Assembly (NCBI GenBank): GCA_002746935.1
Contig: PDRW01000036.1
Span: forward strand, 1 to 64,000
Source of the DNA: Rhodobacterales bacterium
GTDB lineage: Bacteria; Pseudomonadota; Alphaproteobacteria; Rhodobacterales; Rhodobacteraceae
DNA length: 64,000 nucleotides
Direction of reading: 5' to 3'
Shown: positions 27,592 through 37,167 of the stretch, piece by piece
Layout: each line of letters begins with the position of its first letter
Position numbering within the stretch: position 1 is the stretch's first letter
The notes under the pieces: model-generated
The model's input: the letters and a program-made list of their open reading frames with translations, nothing else
Database searches by the model: none
What the model was told of the DNA's origin: nothing
Made by a program: the position numbers and the translations under genes

Positions 27592-28518
27592 GTGTCGGTC
27601 CTGACCCTGAAAGACCCTGCCTGGGCGCTGGAGGCCTATGAGGCCATCCGCGCCCGGCTGCCTATGGCCCGGTTTCCCCGGCAGTCCCGCGCGGTGAATA
27701 ATCTCGCGGATCTCGCGGACAATTTCGACACCTTCCTGCTCGACGCGTTCGGCGTGCTCAATGTCGGCGACACGCCGATTGCGGGTGCGCCGGAACGGAT
27801 TGCGGCTTTGCAGGCGGCGGGCAAGCGGGTGATGGTGCTGTCGAACGCGGCGAGCTATCCGAAACGGGTGGGGCTCGAAAAACTCCGCCGGCTCGGCTAC
27901 GCCCTCGCGCCGGAAGACCTGCTCTCGAGTCGCGAGGTTCTGCTGTCCGCGCTGACGGCGCGCCCCGGAGAATGCCCCAGAGAACGCCTCGGCCTGATCG
28001 CGCCCGACACATGGGGGCTGGAGGAGCTTGAGGGGCGCGGCCTGGCCTTCGTGGGCGACGACCGGGGCGTCTACGATGCGGTTGACGGCTTTGTCATGCT
28101 GAGCGCGGCGGGGTGGAGCGAAAACCGGCAGGCGCTGTTGGAAGCCTCGCTGACGGCGCGCGCCCGTCCGGTCTGGGTCGGCAATCCCGATCTGGTGGCG
28201 CCGCAGGAGCGGGGCTTGTCGCTGGAGCCCGGGCATTTCGCCCACCGGCTGGCCGATGCCGCCGGGGTCGCCCCGGTGTTTTTCGGCAAGCCCTTCGCCA
28301 ACGCCTTTGAGGCGGCGCTGGCGCGGCTTCCCCAGCCGGTGGACCGCTCCCGGGTGGTGATGGTGGGCGATACGCTGCACACCGACATTCTCGGCGGTGC
28401 CGCGGCGGGGCTCGCCACGGCGCTGATCACCGGCCATGGTGCGCTCAGGGGGCTCGACGTGGCCAAAGCCATTGCGCAGAGCGGGATCAGGCCGGATTTC
28501 ATCCTGCCTGACCCGTAA
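27592..28518 (+). CDS. HAD superfamily class IIA hydrolase
   Basis: A 308-residue NagD-like phosphatase-fold protein. The nucleophile region is FLLDAFGVLNVGD with Asp51. The Asp two residues later that acts as general acid in most HAD phosphatases is Phe53, as in the subgroup with a D-x-W-G-V-L motif. The second motif is VLSNAASYPKR, and the late GKPFANAFEAAL and MVGDTLHTDILGGAAAGLATALI are intact. Substrate is unknown. The GTG at 27592 lies 5 bases after the nqrF stop, so it may be co-transcribed with nqr. It ends 3 bases from the end of the convergent tryptophanase gene. Confidence 0.87.
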   Translation: MSVLTLKDPAWALEAYEAIRARLPMARFPRQSRAVNNLADLADNFDTFLLDAFGVLNVGDTPIAGAPERIAALQAAGKRVMVLSNAASYPKRVGLEKLRRLGYALAPEDLLSSREVLLSALTARPGECPRERLGLIAPDTWGLEELEGRGLAFVGDDRGVYDAVDGFVMLSAAGWSENRQALLEASLTARARPVWVGNPDLVAPQERGLSLEPGHFAHRLADAAGVAPVFFGKPFANAFEAALARLPQPVDRSRVVMVGDTLHTDILGGAAAGLATALITGHGALRGLDVAKAIAQSGIRPDFILPDP

Positions 28519-28521
28519 AGC

Positions 28522-29889
28522 TCACCCCAGCGGTGCGAAGCGGCAGGTGAAATGCCGCATCAGCTTCGGCTCCCTGGTGATCCGGTAACCCCGCAGCCCG
28601 TCCTTGACCGTGGCCAGCTCCTCGAAGACCTCGATGAGGTAATCGGCATGGCTCTGGGTATAGGTGCGGCGCGGGATTGCGAGGCGGACGAGGTCCATCG
28701 CGGCGGGGGTTTCGGAGCCGTCGGGGTGGCGGCCGAACATCACCGTGCCGATCTCGCAGCCGCGAATGCCGCCGAGTTCGTAAAGCGCCACCGCCAGCGC
28801 CTGACCGGGATAGTCCAGCGGCGGAATGTGGGGCAGCCAGCCGCGCGCATCGACAAAGACCGCATGGCCCCCGGCGGGCCTGACCGTGGGCACCCCGAGC
28901 GCGTCGAGGCGTTCGATGATGTATTCGTTGGTGCGGATGCGGTATTGCAGATAATCCTCGTCGACGATCTCCGCGAGCCCCTGGGCCAGCGCGTCGAGAT
29001 CGCGCCCCGCGAGCCCGCCATAGGTCGGGAAGCCCTCGGTGCGGATCAGATGCGCCCGCGCCTCCGCCGCCAGCGCATCATCGTTGAGCGCAAGCCAGCC
29101 GCCGATATTGCCGAAAGCGTCCTTCTTGGCCGACATGGTCATGCCGTCGGCCACCGAGAAACAATCGCGCACGATGTCGGGGATCGACCGCGCCTCCTGA
29201 CCGGGCTCGCGCTGCTTGATGAACCAGGCGTTTTCGGCGAAGCGGCAGCCGTCGATGAAGAAGGGCTTGCCGAACCGGTGGGCAATTTCGGCCGTGCCGC
29301 GGATGTTTTCGAGGCTCACCGGCTGGCCGCCGCCGGCATTGTTGGTGATGGTGAGCATCACGCAGGGCACGCTGTCGGCATGTTCGGAAAGCCAGGCTTC
29401 GAGCTTGGCGAGGTCCATATTGCCCTTGAACGGATGCTGGCTCAGCGGGTCGCGGCCTTCGTCGATCACGAAGTCGTGGGCCTCGGCGCCGGAGGCTTCG
29501 ATATTGCCGCGGGTGGTGTCGAAATGGGTGTTGGAGGGCACCTTGCGCCCGGGCCCGCCGAACATGGCGAACAGGATCGCCTCGGCGGCGCGGCCCTGAT
29601 GGGTGGGGATCACATGGGCGAAGGGCATGAGGTTTTTCACCGCCGCCTCGAAACGGTAGAACGACGGCGAGCCGGCATAGCTCTCGTCGCCCCGCATCAT
29701 CGCGGCCCATTGCGCCGACGACATGGCGCCGGTGCCGGAATCGGTCAGCAGGTCGATGATCACGTCTTCGGAGCGCAGGGCGAAGAGGTTGTAGTCGGCG
29801 TCGCGGATCAGCGCCTCGCGCTCCTCGCGCGTGGTCATGCGGATCGGTTCGACGGATTTGATGCGGAACGGTTCGATGATGGTTTTCAT
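28522..29889 (-). CDS. tnaA: Tryptophanase (beta-eliminating lyase)
   Basis: PLP enzyme that cleaves tryptophan to indole, pyruvate and ammonia; 455 residues. It opens with EPFRIKSVEPIRM, has LLTDSGTGAMS, PTHQGRAAE and the PLP lysine Lys256 in SAKKD. GLAGRDLDALAQGL and FTCRF follow near the end. The close relative tyrosine phenol-lyase has Arg in the motif near residue 385 (MERG); here it reads CEIGTVMFGRHP, as in tryptophanases, so I favour tryptophanase. GAGGG precedes the ATG. No tnaC leader or TnaB permease is seen next to it. Confidence 0.85.
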   Translation of the reverse strand: MKTIIEPFRIKSVEPIRMTTREEREALIRDADYNLFALRSEDVIIDLLTDSGTGAMSSAQWAAMMRGDESYAGSPSFYRFEAAVKNLMPFAHVIPTHQGRAAEAILFAMFGGPGRKVPSNTHFDTTRGNIEASGAEAHDFVIDEGRDPLSQHPFKGNMDLAKLEAWLSEHADSVPCVMLTITNNAGGGQPVSLENIRGTAEIAHRFGKPFFIDGCRFAENAWFIKQREPGQEARSIPDIVRDCFSVADGMTMSAKKDAFGNIGGWLALNDDALAAEARAHLIRTEGFPTYGGLAGRDLDALAQGLAEIVDEDYLQYRIRTNEYIIERLDALGVPTVRPAGGHAVFVDARGWLPHIPPLDYPGQALAVALYELGGIRGCEIGTVMFGRHPDGSETPAAMDLVRLAIPRRTYTQSHADYLIEVFEELATVKDGLRGYRITREPKLMRHFTCRFAPLG

Positions 29890-30055
29890 CGCGGTTGGCC
29901 CTCTGTGCCGGCCCCCGGGATGTTCGTTGCAACGATGAAAACGAAGGGGCCAAGGCGCCGCGGTTGCCCGGGTGTCAGGCCCGGACCGCGCTCAGCGTAC
30001 GTTGCGTTGCGGCGCCCAGATTACAGGCCTGCTTTCTCCGGTCAACCGGGTGCGC

Positions 30056-31126
30056 TCAATAGCTGTACAGCGCGTGGTCGGGGTAGCCGAAGAGCCAGGA
30101 CCGGTAGGGTATGTAGCATTGCCTGAAATGCCACGAATATACGGTCCAGACCCCAAGCATCGCCAGGAGCACAAGGTAGGGGAGGGCTGTCTTCAGGGCC
30201 TTTTCGGAGCCGATCGGCAGCCAGGGGGTGCGGGCGAACATCATCGCCTGAGCCGGGATCAGATAATAGGCAAGACGGTCGGCGATCACCGACGAGACCG
30301 GCACCAGGGCGATCATGGCGAGCATGATCGGGGCGCTGACCGAGACGATACGGAAGTCGCCCGGCCAGCTGTGGCGCCAGGCGCGGCGCTGAATGGTGAC
30401 GAACCAAAGCCCGGTCAGAAACACCAGTCCGACCCGGAAGGCGGCTCCCGCGGCGTCGATCCCGGAGTTCACATAGCGCTCGGCGGCGGTTTCGGCGGCC
30501 TTGCCGGAGAGCAGGACGAGCGCCCCCGGAACGGCGAGAAAACCGGCAAGCGCCAGCCGGTTGCGGCTGTAGCTGCCTTTGACCAGAGGGGTCAGCAGGA
30601 GGAAGACCATGGCGCTGCTGTGAAACCCGGCGGCGATGATCGTGAGGACCACATAGCGGATCAGCCGGCGGTCGGAGAAGGCAGCGAAGGCGATCATCAT
30701 GATGCCGATCGCCGCCGCCTGGCGGATGCCGGACATGGCCAGGTTGATGATCAGCACCGGGTAAAGCAGGATCAGAAAGGCGAAAGGGTCGGGCTGGCGC
30801 CGGGCAAGCACATGGGCGCCGAGAAAAAAGATGAACGCCGCAACCACGTTGATCCAGGGATAGGGCAGCCCCAGCCAGGTCTGGACCACGAACAGGCTGA
30901 CCCAGACCGGTTCCCGTTCGGCGGTGCTTTCGCTGAGCGAAAGCGGTCCGTAGCGGAAGAACTGGTGGTAATAGCCGGACCAGTCGCAGCCGACCTCGAA
31001 GCGGAAGGCGGAAAACAGAAACAATCCGAGCAGCAGCAGCGGGTAGAGCTGGGCGCGGAGCTTTGGCTGGCCTGCGAGCGACCAGCGCAGCAGTATCAGC
31101 AGCACGAAGATCGCCACATAGATCAC
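30056..31126 (-). CDS. EpsG family polysaccharide polymerase
   Basis: Polytopic membrane protein of 356 residues with about ten to twelve helices. The EpsG/Wzy-like region reads FSAFRFEVGCDWSGYYHQF, followed by SGIRQAAAIGIMMIAF and GFHSSAMVF. Such proteins polymerise repeat units of exopolysaccharide or O-antigen at the periplasmic face. I chose the GTG at 31126 because it overlaps the stop of the upstream glycosyltransferase (GTGA) and follows AAAGGAGGG. A longer frame exists but would lie inside that gene. Confidence 0.86.
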   Translation of the reverse strand: MIYVAIFVLLILLRWSLAGQPKLRAQLYPLLLLGLFLFSAFRFEVGCDWSGYYHQFFRYGPLSLSESTAEREPVWVSLFVVQTWLGLPYPWINVVAAFIFFLGAHVLARRQPDPFAFLILLYPVLIINLAMSGIRQAAAIGIMMIAFAAFSDRRLIRYVVLTIIAAGFHSSAMVFLLLTPLVKGSYSRNRLALAGFLAVPGALVLLSGKAAETAAERYVNSGIDAAGAAFRVGLVFLTGLWFVTIQRRAWRHSWPGDFRIVSVSAPIMLAMIALVPVSSVIADRLAYYLIPAQAMMFARTPWLPIGSEKALKTALPYLVLLAMLGVWTVYSWHFRQCYIPYRSWLFGYPDHALYSY

Positions 31127-32193
31127 CCGCGGCCCTCCTTTGCCGTCTGATGCAGCATGTCGGCGAGGCGTGGGGTCCAGACCTGAAGACTGTAGCGCTG
31201 TTCGACCTTTCGCCGTCCGGCGGCACCCATGGCGCGGCGCAGGGCAGGGTCGGTCAACAGCCTGTCGAGCGCCTCCTGCCATTCGGCATCGCTGCTGGCG
31301 AGGAAACCGTTCACCCCATGCTCGACGATCTCTGTATTGACCCCCACCGGCGAGGCGATCACCGGCAGGCCGCAGGCCATGTATTGAATGAGTTTATAGC
31401 CGCATTTGCCGCGCGCCCAGGGGGTGTCGGACAGCGGCATCAGGCCGATGTCCATTTGCTGGATCTGCGCGACCTCATTCGCTTCCGACCACGGGCGGAT
31501 GTCAAGCCGGGGGTGTTCGGTCGGGCTGGCACCGACGGCGAGCAGCCTTGCACCGTGGCGCGCGGCACTGGCGGCGAACATGTCGAGGCGCGGGCGCATG
31601 TAGGCATCCCAGGTGCTGGGCGAGCCGATCCAGCCGACGTTCAGCGGCGTACCGGCTGGCCCGGCGTTGCGGGTGGCATATCTGCCGGTATCGACCACCG
31701 TCGGCACGACCCCGACCCGGACGGCGCCTGCGGTCCGGGCACGCGCGGCGAGGTAATCGTTGCCCGCCACCACCAGCGCGGCACCGGCCATGAGCCGGTC
31801 GAGCTTGTGGCCCAGAAGACGGCGTACCAGCCCCGAGCGATGCAGGTCGTAGTTGTGAAACACAGCGTCGTCATAATCGCAGACATAGGGCACGTCCCGC
31901 GGCAACAGCGCCTGCTCGACTACCCAGGGCATCCAGGGCAGGATTTCCTTCTCGATCCAGACGAGATCGGTCCGGCGCATGGCCGCGCGCTGGCCGAACC
32001 GCCGCGCAAGCGCGGCAAGTGCGGTGGCGCGGGGCCTGCGGCCTTCGTAGAGCGCTTCGAGATAGGAATCGTCAAACAGCGGCGCGATTTCGACCGCGAT
32101 CCCCCGCGCTTCGAGCCCTGGCACGAACTGAAAGGTGCGCAGTCGGCTGGAAGCGCCGAGCTTGTCATATTTCGTGAGCGCGAGGAGCTTCAT
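31123..32193 (-). CDS. Glycosyltransferase family 4 protein
   Basis: A 356-residue GT-B fold enzyme that transfers a sugar from a nucleotide donor. The N-terminal part begins LLALTKYDKLGASSRLRTFQF and includes YVCDYDDAVFHNYD. The C-terminal donor-binding half includes LNVGWIGSPSTWDAY, then MPLSDTPWARGKCGYKLIQYMACGLPVIAS with the typical acidic/aromatic E-x7-E region changed (KCGYKLIQYMA). The ATG at 32193 has GGGAG upstream. An ATG at 32235 has no ribosome binding site. Donor and acceptor are unknown. Confidence 0.87.
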   Translation of the reverse strand: MKLLALTKYDKLGASSRLRTFQFVPGLEARGIAVEIAPLFDDSYLEALYEGRRPRATALAALARRFGQRAAMRRTDLVWIEKEILPWMPWVVEQALLPRDVPYVCDYDDAVFHNYDLHRSGLVRRLLGHKLDRLMAGAALVVAGNDYLAARARTAGAVRVGVVPTVVDTGRYATRNAGPAGTPLNVGWIGSPSTWDAYMRPRLDMFAASAARHGARLLAVGASPTEHPRLDIRPWSEANEVAQIQQMDIGLMPLSDTPWARGKCGYKLIQYMACGLPVIASPVGVNTEIVEHGVNGFLASSDAEWQEALDRLLTDPALRRAMGAAGRRKVEQRYSLQVWTPRLADMLHQTAKEGRG

Positions 32194-32430
32194 GCGGTCC
32201 GCTCCCGCCAGGACTGGAACATCAATGCGATACATGACCGGTGGGCCCGGTCGTGGCGGCCGGACAGGCGCCCTTGCCGGGCGCGGGACAGCGGCGTCCC
32301 TGCCCCGGCCCTGCCTGCGTCGCGGCCGCGAGGAGCGATCCGGCTGGCCATCCGGGCGGCCGGCGCGCGCATGGCGTCGGGCGCTTGCGGCGTGCCGGGG
32401 CGGTGTCCTGTCAGGCCATACATCCTGCGC

Positions 32431-33648
32431 TCACGCCTGTTCAGGGCCGGGTGTGCCGAGCACCTCCTCATAGAGGCGGGCATAGGCTTCGGTGCCGGTT
32501 TTCAGCGAAAACAGCTTTTCTGCGGTGCGGCGGCAGCGCGCCGCAAGCTCCGGATCCCGCATCAACTCCTGCAGTGCCTCCCATGCGGCCTCCATCTGTA
32601 GGGGCGAGGGCCCTTCGGCCAGCACGCCCACGCGGTTTTCCTGCACCACCCGGGCCACGTCGCCAACGCCTGCGTTGGCCACAACCGGCAGGCCGCAGCC
32701 GAGGATCTCGGCGAGGCGGGTGGGGGAGCGGCCGAGCTCTGAGACCTCGCCCCCGGCATAGAACATCACCGAGGCTTTCTGCCCCTGCAACACCTCCTGC
32801 ACCCGGTCGGGCGCGCTGGGGGCAATGGTGATTTTCTCCTGCAAGGCGCCGCCGCCGCCGATGGCCTCACGCAGGGCGCGGGCATCGTCGCGGGTGGTCA
32901 GTTCGAACCGCGCCCCGGGATCGCGCCGGGCGGCAACCTCAAGGAAGGCCTTGAGCCAGTCGATGCGGAACCAGCCGCTGAGCATGGTGCCGAGGCAGCC
33001 ATAGACCGGGGTTTCCGGCGGCTTTTCAGCGGGCACGAAACGGGCGAGATCGGCACAGGTGGGTATGATGGCCAATCGCTGCCCGGCGAGGTCGTCCGGA
33101 TAGCTGCGCCGCAGATGCCCGGCTGCGGCATGGGTCAGCGCCACCACCGCGCCCGCGTCACGCAGACAGGCGCGTTCGGCCCGGACAATCGCCTTGTGCA
33201 TCACCGAACCGCGTTTCAGCCGCCCGGCGGTGATCAGCTCTTCCGGCCAGAGCGCGCGCATGTCGAAGATGAACGGCACCCCGGTGATGCGCCCGACCAC
33301 CCGGGCGACGGCGGCGGGGATGTAGGAGCGGGCATGGATCAGCCGCGCCTTCTGCCCGCGGACTTCGCGGCGCAGCAGCCAGACCATGCGCAGCATGCTG
33401 AGCGCCGGTGCGATGATCCGGGGGCGGGGCCGGAAATGTTGCGGCAGCCAGCGGATGCCGAGCCGGTCGCAGTCCGCCCTGAGCGCCGCGACCCGCGCCC
33501 TGTCGGCCCAGTCCTCGTCCTTTTCGTAGGAAATGACGGTGATCGCATGATCCCGCGACAGCCCGCGCAGGTAGCCGAACACCTGGCTCTGGCCCAGCGG
33601 TTCGAGCAACCCGTTGCGGGTGATGTAGAGCGTCGGTACCCGGCTCAT
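32431..33648 (-). CDS. Glycosyltransferase family 4 protein
   Basis: A 405-residue GT-B enzyme of the same locus. Seen are the start LYITRNGLLEPLGQSQVFGYL, the acceptor-side FIFDMRALWPEELI and the donor-side segment LGRSPTRLAEILGCGLPVVAN, with the second Glu of the E-x7-E-like motif in RLAEILG. The ATG overlaps the stop of the small gene upstream (ATGA). 237 bases separate it from the next glycosyltransferase. Confidence 0.88.
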   Translation of the reverse strand: MSRVPTLYITRNGLLEPLGQSQVFGYLRGLSRDHAITVISYEKDEDWADRARVAALRADCDRLGIRWLPQHFRPRPRIIAPALSMLRMVWLLRREVRGQKARLIHARSYIPAAVARVVGRITGVPFIFDMRALWPEELITAGRLKRGSVMHKAIVRAERACLRDAGAVVALTHAAAGHLRRSYPDDLAGQRLAIIPTCADLARFVPAEKPPETPVYGCLGTMLSGWFRIDWLKAFLEVAARRDPGARFELTTRDDARALREAIGGGGALQEKITIAPSAPDRVQEVLQGQKASVMFYAGGEVSELGRSPTRLAEILGCGLPVVANAGVGDVARVVQENRVGVLAEGPSPLQMEAAWEALQELMRDPELAARCRRTAEKLFSLKTGTEAYARLYEEVLGTPGPEQA

Positions 33649-33884
33649 CGCAGGAATTCGGCCTTTGCCAGCTTTTTGACATATTCCCTGCCGGTCGAAC
33701 AGATCGGCAGGGGGTGTGGGATTTCCGGTGACATTTTCGTGCGGAACATCATCCGGCGGCGCGACGGGAGGCGGCGGCGCACCCGGACGAATTTTGCCCA
33801 GGCAAAGACGAATTCCATGAATTCGGGTTCCGGAAGCATCTGCGCCAGGGCGGCCCGAGACCCGCCGGTTTTCTTACCGGCCAT
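33645..33884 (-). CDS. Small basic protein of unknown function (79 aa)
   Basis: A 79-residue, Arg/Lys-rich soluble protein ([20 protein letters not shown] in the middle). I do not recognise a family. It is supported mainly by position: its ATG at 33884 overlaps the end of the acyltransferase gene by 11 bases with AGGGG upstream, and its stop overlaps the glycosyltransferase start as ATGA. The three would then be one coupled unit. A chance open frame between genes cannot be excluded. Confidence 0.45.
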   Translation of the reverse strand: MAGKKTGGSRAALAQMLPEPEFMEFVFAWAKFVRVRRRLPSRRRMMFRTKMSPEIPHPLPICSTGREYVKKLAKAEFLR

Positions 33885-34656
33885 GTGTTTCACCCCTGTA
33901 CCTGATGATCTTCGCCGGAACGCCCGCCACCACGGCCATGCCCGGCACGTCGCGGTTGACCACCGACCTCGCCGCCACGACCGCGCCGTCGCCGATGGTC
34001 ACGCCGTCGAGAATGGTGCTTCCGGCACCGATCCAGACGTCATTGCCGATCTTCACCCCCTTCGCCATCTCGCCCTGTGCCCGGATGCGGCGGGCGGGAT
34101 CGTCGAAGACGTGATTGGCCGAAAACACCGTCACATGGGCCGCGATCAGCGTGTCGTCGCCGATGGTGATGCCGCCGTTTCCCTGCAGGATGCAATACGG
34201 GTTGACCGTGCAGCCTCTGCCGATGGTGATATGCCCGCCGTAGCTTTGCAGGATCGCGCCTTCGCGTACCAGCGAGCCGGCGCCGATCGCGATCCGTCCG
34301 GCGGCCTCGAGCCAGGGCGGCATGCCGGCGGCGATCAGCCGGGCTCCGGGCATCAGCTGGATGTCTTCGCCAAGGGCGATGTTCTCGGGGAAGACCAGCG
34401 TGGCCTGTTCGGAGATGAAGCCCCCCGCAGGCACGGCTTTGCCCGAGGCGCGATGTTCCTTCTGTCCGCCCAGAAGCCATGCGAGGCGCAGAACCTGAGA
34501 GTTGGCCTTCTTGAGGAGGCCGCGGAGGCTTGTCAGGAGCTTTGGCGGCGAGGCCGGAGAGGTTTTTGAAAAGGGTTTTGGTGGGCGGGCAGGGGGCGCG
34601 GCCTCGTCGGGCCCCCCTACGCGCAATTGCCGGCCGATGAAGGCAGATGTCGTCAT
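33874..34656 (-). CDS. Left-handed beta-helix acyltransferase (WcaF/Maa type)
   Basis: A 260-residue protein. The first 80 residues are proline-rich and variable. The rest shows hexapeptide repeats of the left-handed beta-helix, for example [42 protein letters not shown] and [24 protein letters not shown] catalytic-type His lies in SANHVFDD. Such enzymes usually add acetyl groups to sugars of surface polysaccharides. The ATG at 34656 is 6 bases after the dehydrogenase stop. Confidence 0.88.
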   Translation of the reverse strand: MTTSAFIGRQLRVGGPDEAAPPARPPKPFSKTSPASPPKLLTSLRGLLKKANSQVLRLAWLLGGQKEHRASGKAVPAGGFISEQATLVFPENIALGEDIQLMPGARLIAAGMPPWLEAAGRIAIGAGSLVREGAILQSYGGHITIGRGCTVNPYCILQGNGGITIGDDTLIAAHVTVFSANHVFDDPARRIRAQGEMAKGVKIGNDVWIGAGSTILDGVTIGDGAVVAARSVVNRDVPGMAVVAGVPAKIIRYRGETHGR

Positions 34657-34661
34657 CGGCC

Positions 34662-35945
34662 TCAAAGCCTCCAGTCGCTCGCGTCCGGCGCAAACACGCT
34701 TTTCAGATCGAAGAACAGATGCGCCGCCTTGCCGAAGCCGCGCAAGGCGTCTGCCCCCATCTCGCGGTAGGCGTCATGCGCCACCGCCAGCAGCACCGCG
34801 TCATAGGCGCCCGCTTCGGGGGAGGCGACCAGATCGAGCCCGTATTCGGCGCGGGCCTCGGCGGCATCGGCCCAGGGGTCGTGCACATCGGCCTCGACAC
34901 CGAATTCCGCCAGCTCGGCCACCACATCGACCACACGGGTGTTGCGCAGATCGGGGCAGTTTTCCTTGAAGGTCAGGCCCAGCACCAGCACCTTCGCGCC
35001 GTTGACCTGAATGCGGCGTTTCAGCATCGCCTTGACCATCTGCGCGGCAACATGGGCGCCCATGCCGTCGTTGATCCGCCGGCCCGCGAGGATCACCTCC
35101 GGGTGGTAGCCGGTGGCCTCGGCCTTGTAGGTCAGATAATAGGGGTCGACCCCGATGCAGTGCCCGCCGACCAGCCCTGGGCGGAACGGCAGGAAGTTCC
35201 ACTTGGTGCCCGCCGCCTTCAGCACCGCTTCGGTGTCGATGCCCATGCGCTCGAAGATGATCGCCAGCTCGTTGATCAGCGCAATGTTGAGGTCGCGCTG
35301 GGTGTTTTCGATCACCTTGGCGGCTTCGGCGACGCGGATGCTTTCGGCGAGGTAGGTGCCGGCGGTGATGATTTCCGCATAAAGCGCGTCGACCTTCGCG
35401 CCGGTTTCCGGCGTCGAGCCGGAGGTGACCTTGCGGATCGTCGTCAGCCGGTGCTGCTTGTCGCCGGGGTTGATCCGCTCGGGCGAATAGCCGCAGAAGA
35501 AATCCTCGTTGAATTTCAGCCCCGAAGCGCGCTCCAGCACCGGCACGCAATCTTCCTCGGTGGCCCCGGGGTAGACGGTGCTCTCGTAGATCACGATGTC
35601 GCCCTTCTTCAGCGCGGCACCGACGGTTTCGGAGGCTTTCAGCAGCGGGGTGAGATCGGGGCGTTTGTGGGCGTCGATCGGGGTCGGGACGGTGACGATA
35701 TGGATCGTCGCCGCCGCCAGATCAGTGGGGTCGGAAGTGTAATGCAGATGCGTCGCCTCGGCGAGTTCGGCCTCGTCCACCTCGAGCGTCAGATCCTTGC
35801 CTGCCTCAAGCTCGGCGATGCGCTCCGGCTTCAGATCAAACCCGATCACCGCGCGGCGCTTGCCGAACTCGACCGCAAGCGGCAGGCCAACATAGCCCAG
35901 CCCGATGATGGCGATGGTTCCTTCAACACTGCTCATGTCGTTCAT
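34662..35945 (-). CDS. Nucleotide-sugar dehydrogenase (TviB/WbpA-like)
   Basis: NAD-dependent oxidase that converts a UDP-hexose, most likely UDP-GlcNAc or UDP-GalNAc, to the uronic acid. 427 residues: Rossmann motif [12 protein letters not shown] (13-24), [10 protein letters not shown], the catalytic segment [14 protein letters not shown] with Cys263, Lys210 and Asn214 in [12 protein letters not shown], and the C-terminal Rossmann domain [15 protein letters not shown]. TviB-like proteins of this length and motif use N-acetylated sugars; use of UDP-glucose cannot be excluded. The start overlaps the epimerase stop by ATGA. Confidence 0.9.
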   Translation of the reverse strand: MNDMSSVEGTIAIIGLGYVGLPLAVEFGKRRAVIGFDLKPERIAELEAGKDLTLEVDEAELAEATHLHYTSDPTDLAAATIHIVTVPTPIDAHKRPDLTPLLKASETVGAALKKGDIVIYESTVYPGATEEDCVPVLERASGLKFNEDFFCGYSPERINPGDKQHRLTTIRKVTSGSTPETGAKVDALYAEIITAGTYLAESIRVAEAAKVIENTQRDLNIALINELAIIFERMGIDTEAVLKAAGTKWNFLPFRPGLVGGHCIGVDPYYLTYKAEATGYHPEVILAGRRINDGMGAHVAAQMVKAMLKRRIQVNGAKVLVLGLTFKENCPDLRNTRVVDVVAELAEFGVEADVHDPWADAAEARAEYGLDLVASPEAGAYDAVLLAVAHDAYREMGADALRGFGKAAHLFFDLKSVFAPDASDWRL

Positions 35946-36967
35946 TTCCCGTAATAGTCTCTGAACCAGTCGACGAATTGCCGGATTCCGACGCGGAAGT
36001 CGGTCTCCGGGCGATAGCCGGTGAGGCGCTTGAGCAGCGCCGCATCGGCCCAGGTGGCGGGCACGTCGCCCATCTGCATCGGCATGTAGTTGCGGATCGC
36101 CTTCTTGCCGAGCGCGTCTTCGATGGCGTCGATGAAATCGAGCAGCCGCACCTTGTCGGAATTGCCGATATTGACCACCCGCCAGGGCGCCACCGGCGAC
36201 AGGCTGTCGCCGGGCTCGATGTCTTCGGGGGCGGCGGGACGCACCGGCACCGCGTCGATCAGCAGCCGGATGCCGCGGACCAGATCGTCGACATAGGTGA
36301 AATCGCGGTACATCTCGCCGTGGTTGTAGATGTCGATCGGCCGGTCATCGAGGATCGCGTCGACGAATTTGTAAAGCGCAAGGTCGGGCCGGCCCCAGGT
36401 GCCATAGACCGTGAAGAAACGGAACATCGTGGTCGGCAGGTTCCACAGATGCGCATAGGCGTGCGCCATGCTCTCGTTGGCCTTCTTGGTGGCGGCATAG
36501 ATGGTGAGCTGGGTGTCGGCCTTCTCGGTCTCGGTGAAGGGCATCTCGGTGTTGGCGCCATAGACCGAGGAGGTCGAGGCCATCATCAGATGTTTTACCT
36601 CGAGCCGGCGGGCGGCTTCCATCACGTTGAAGGTACCGGTCACGTTGGACTCGAGATAGGCGCGGGGGTTTTCGAGGCTGTAGCGCACCCCCGCCTGAGC
36701 GGCGAGGTGGACAATGACCTCGGGGCGGAAATCGTCGGCCACCCTGTCGAGCAGCGCCTGATCTTCGAGCATGCCCTCGGTGGCGGCGAAACCGGGGTTT
36801 TGCGCCAGCGTCGCGTGACGGCGCTGCTTGAGGGTGACGTCATAGTAATCGGTCATCCCGTCATAGCCATGCACCTCGAACCCCTCGGCGAGCAGCAGCC
36901 GCGCGAGGTGGAAGCCGATGAAACCGGCGGTGCCGGTGATGAGAACGCGGGTTGGGGAGGCGGTCAC
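35942..36967 (-). CDS. NAD-dependent nucleotide-sugar epimerase (UDP-uronate 4-epimerase-like)
   Basis: Extended short-chain dehydrogenase of 341 residues. It has the NAD motif GTAGFIG (12-18), STSSVYG, and the catalytic pair Tyr157 and Lys161 in YAATK. The [12 protein letters not shown] segment is typical of UDP-glucuronate/UDP-GalA 4-epimerases. Together with the coupled dehydrogenase it probably supplies a galacturonate-type sugar for the polysaccharide. Confidence 0.9.
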   Translation of the reverse strand: MTASPTRVLITGTAGFIGFHLARLLLAEGFEVHGYDGMTDYYDVTLKQRRHATLAQNPGFAATEGMLEDQALLDRVADDFRPEVIVHLAAQAGVRYSLENPRAYLESNVTGTFNVMEAARRLEVKHLMMASTSSVYGANTEMPFTETEKADTQLTIYAATKKANESMAHAYAHLWNLPTTMFRFFTVYGTWGRPDLALYKFVDAILDDRPIDIYNHGEMYRDFTYVDDLVRGIRLLIDAVPVRPAAPEDIEPGDSLSPVAPWRVVNIGNSDKVRLLDFIDAIEDALGKKAIRNYMPMQMGDVPATWADAALLKRLTGYRPETDFRVGIRQFVDWFRDYYGK

Positions 36968-37167
36968 GATGTGTTCCTGTTCGCTGTTGGGTCAGAGCGT
37001 ATGGTTGCCGTGGCCGGCGAAGGGCCGTTGTCCGGCTGGTGTGGCCGGCTGGGTTGGGGCGGCTTGAGAAACGGTGCAAGACCGGAAAGGTGCCTGGCTG
37101 CCGGCTTTGGCATGTGCCCGTGCGCCATATGCGCGTGGCCGGTCATCGCGCTGGTTTCTCGCCCGGC

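Noticed and set aside
28522-29889. Tyrosine phenol-lyase
   Set aside because: The Arg that reads the tyrosine ring in the MERG motif is replaced (CEIG), as in tryptophanases.
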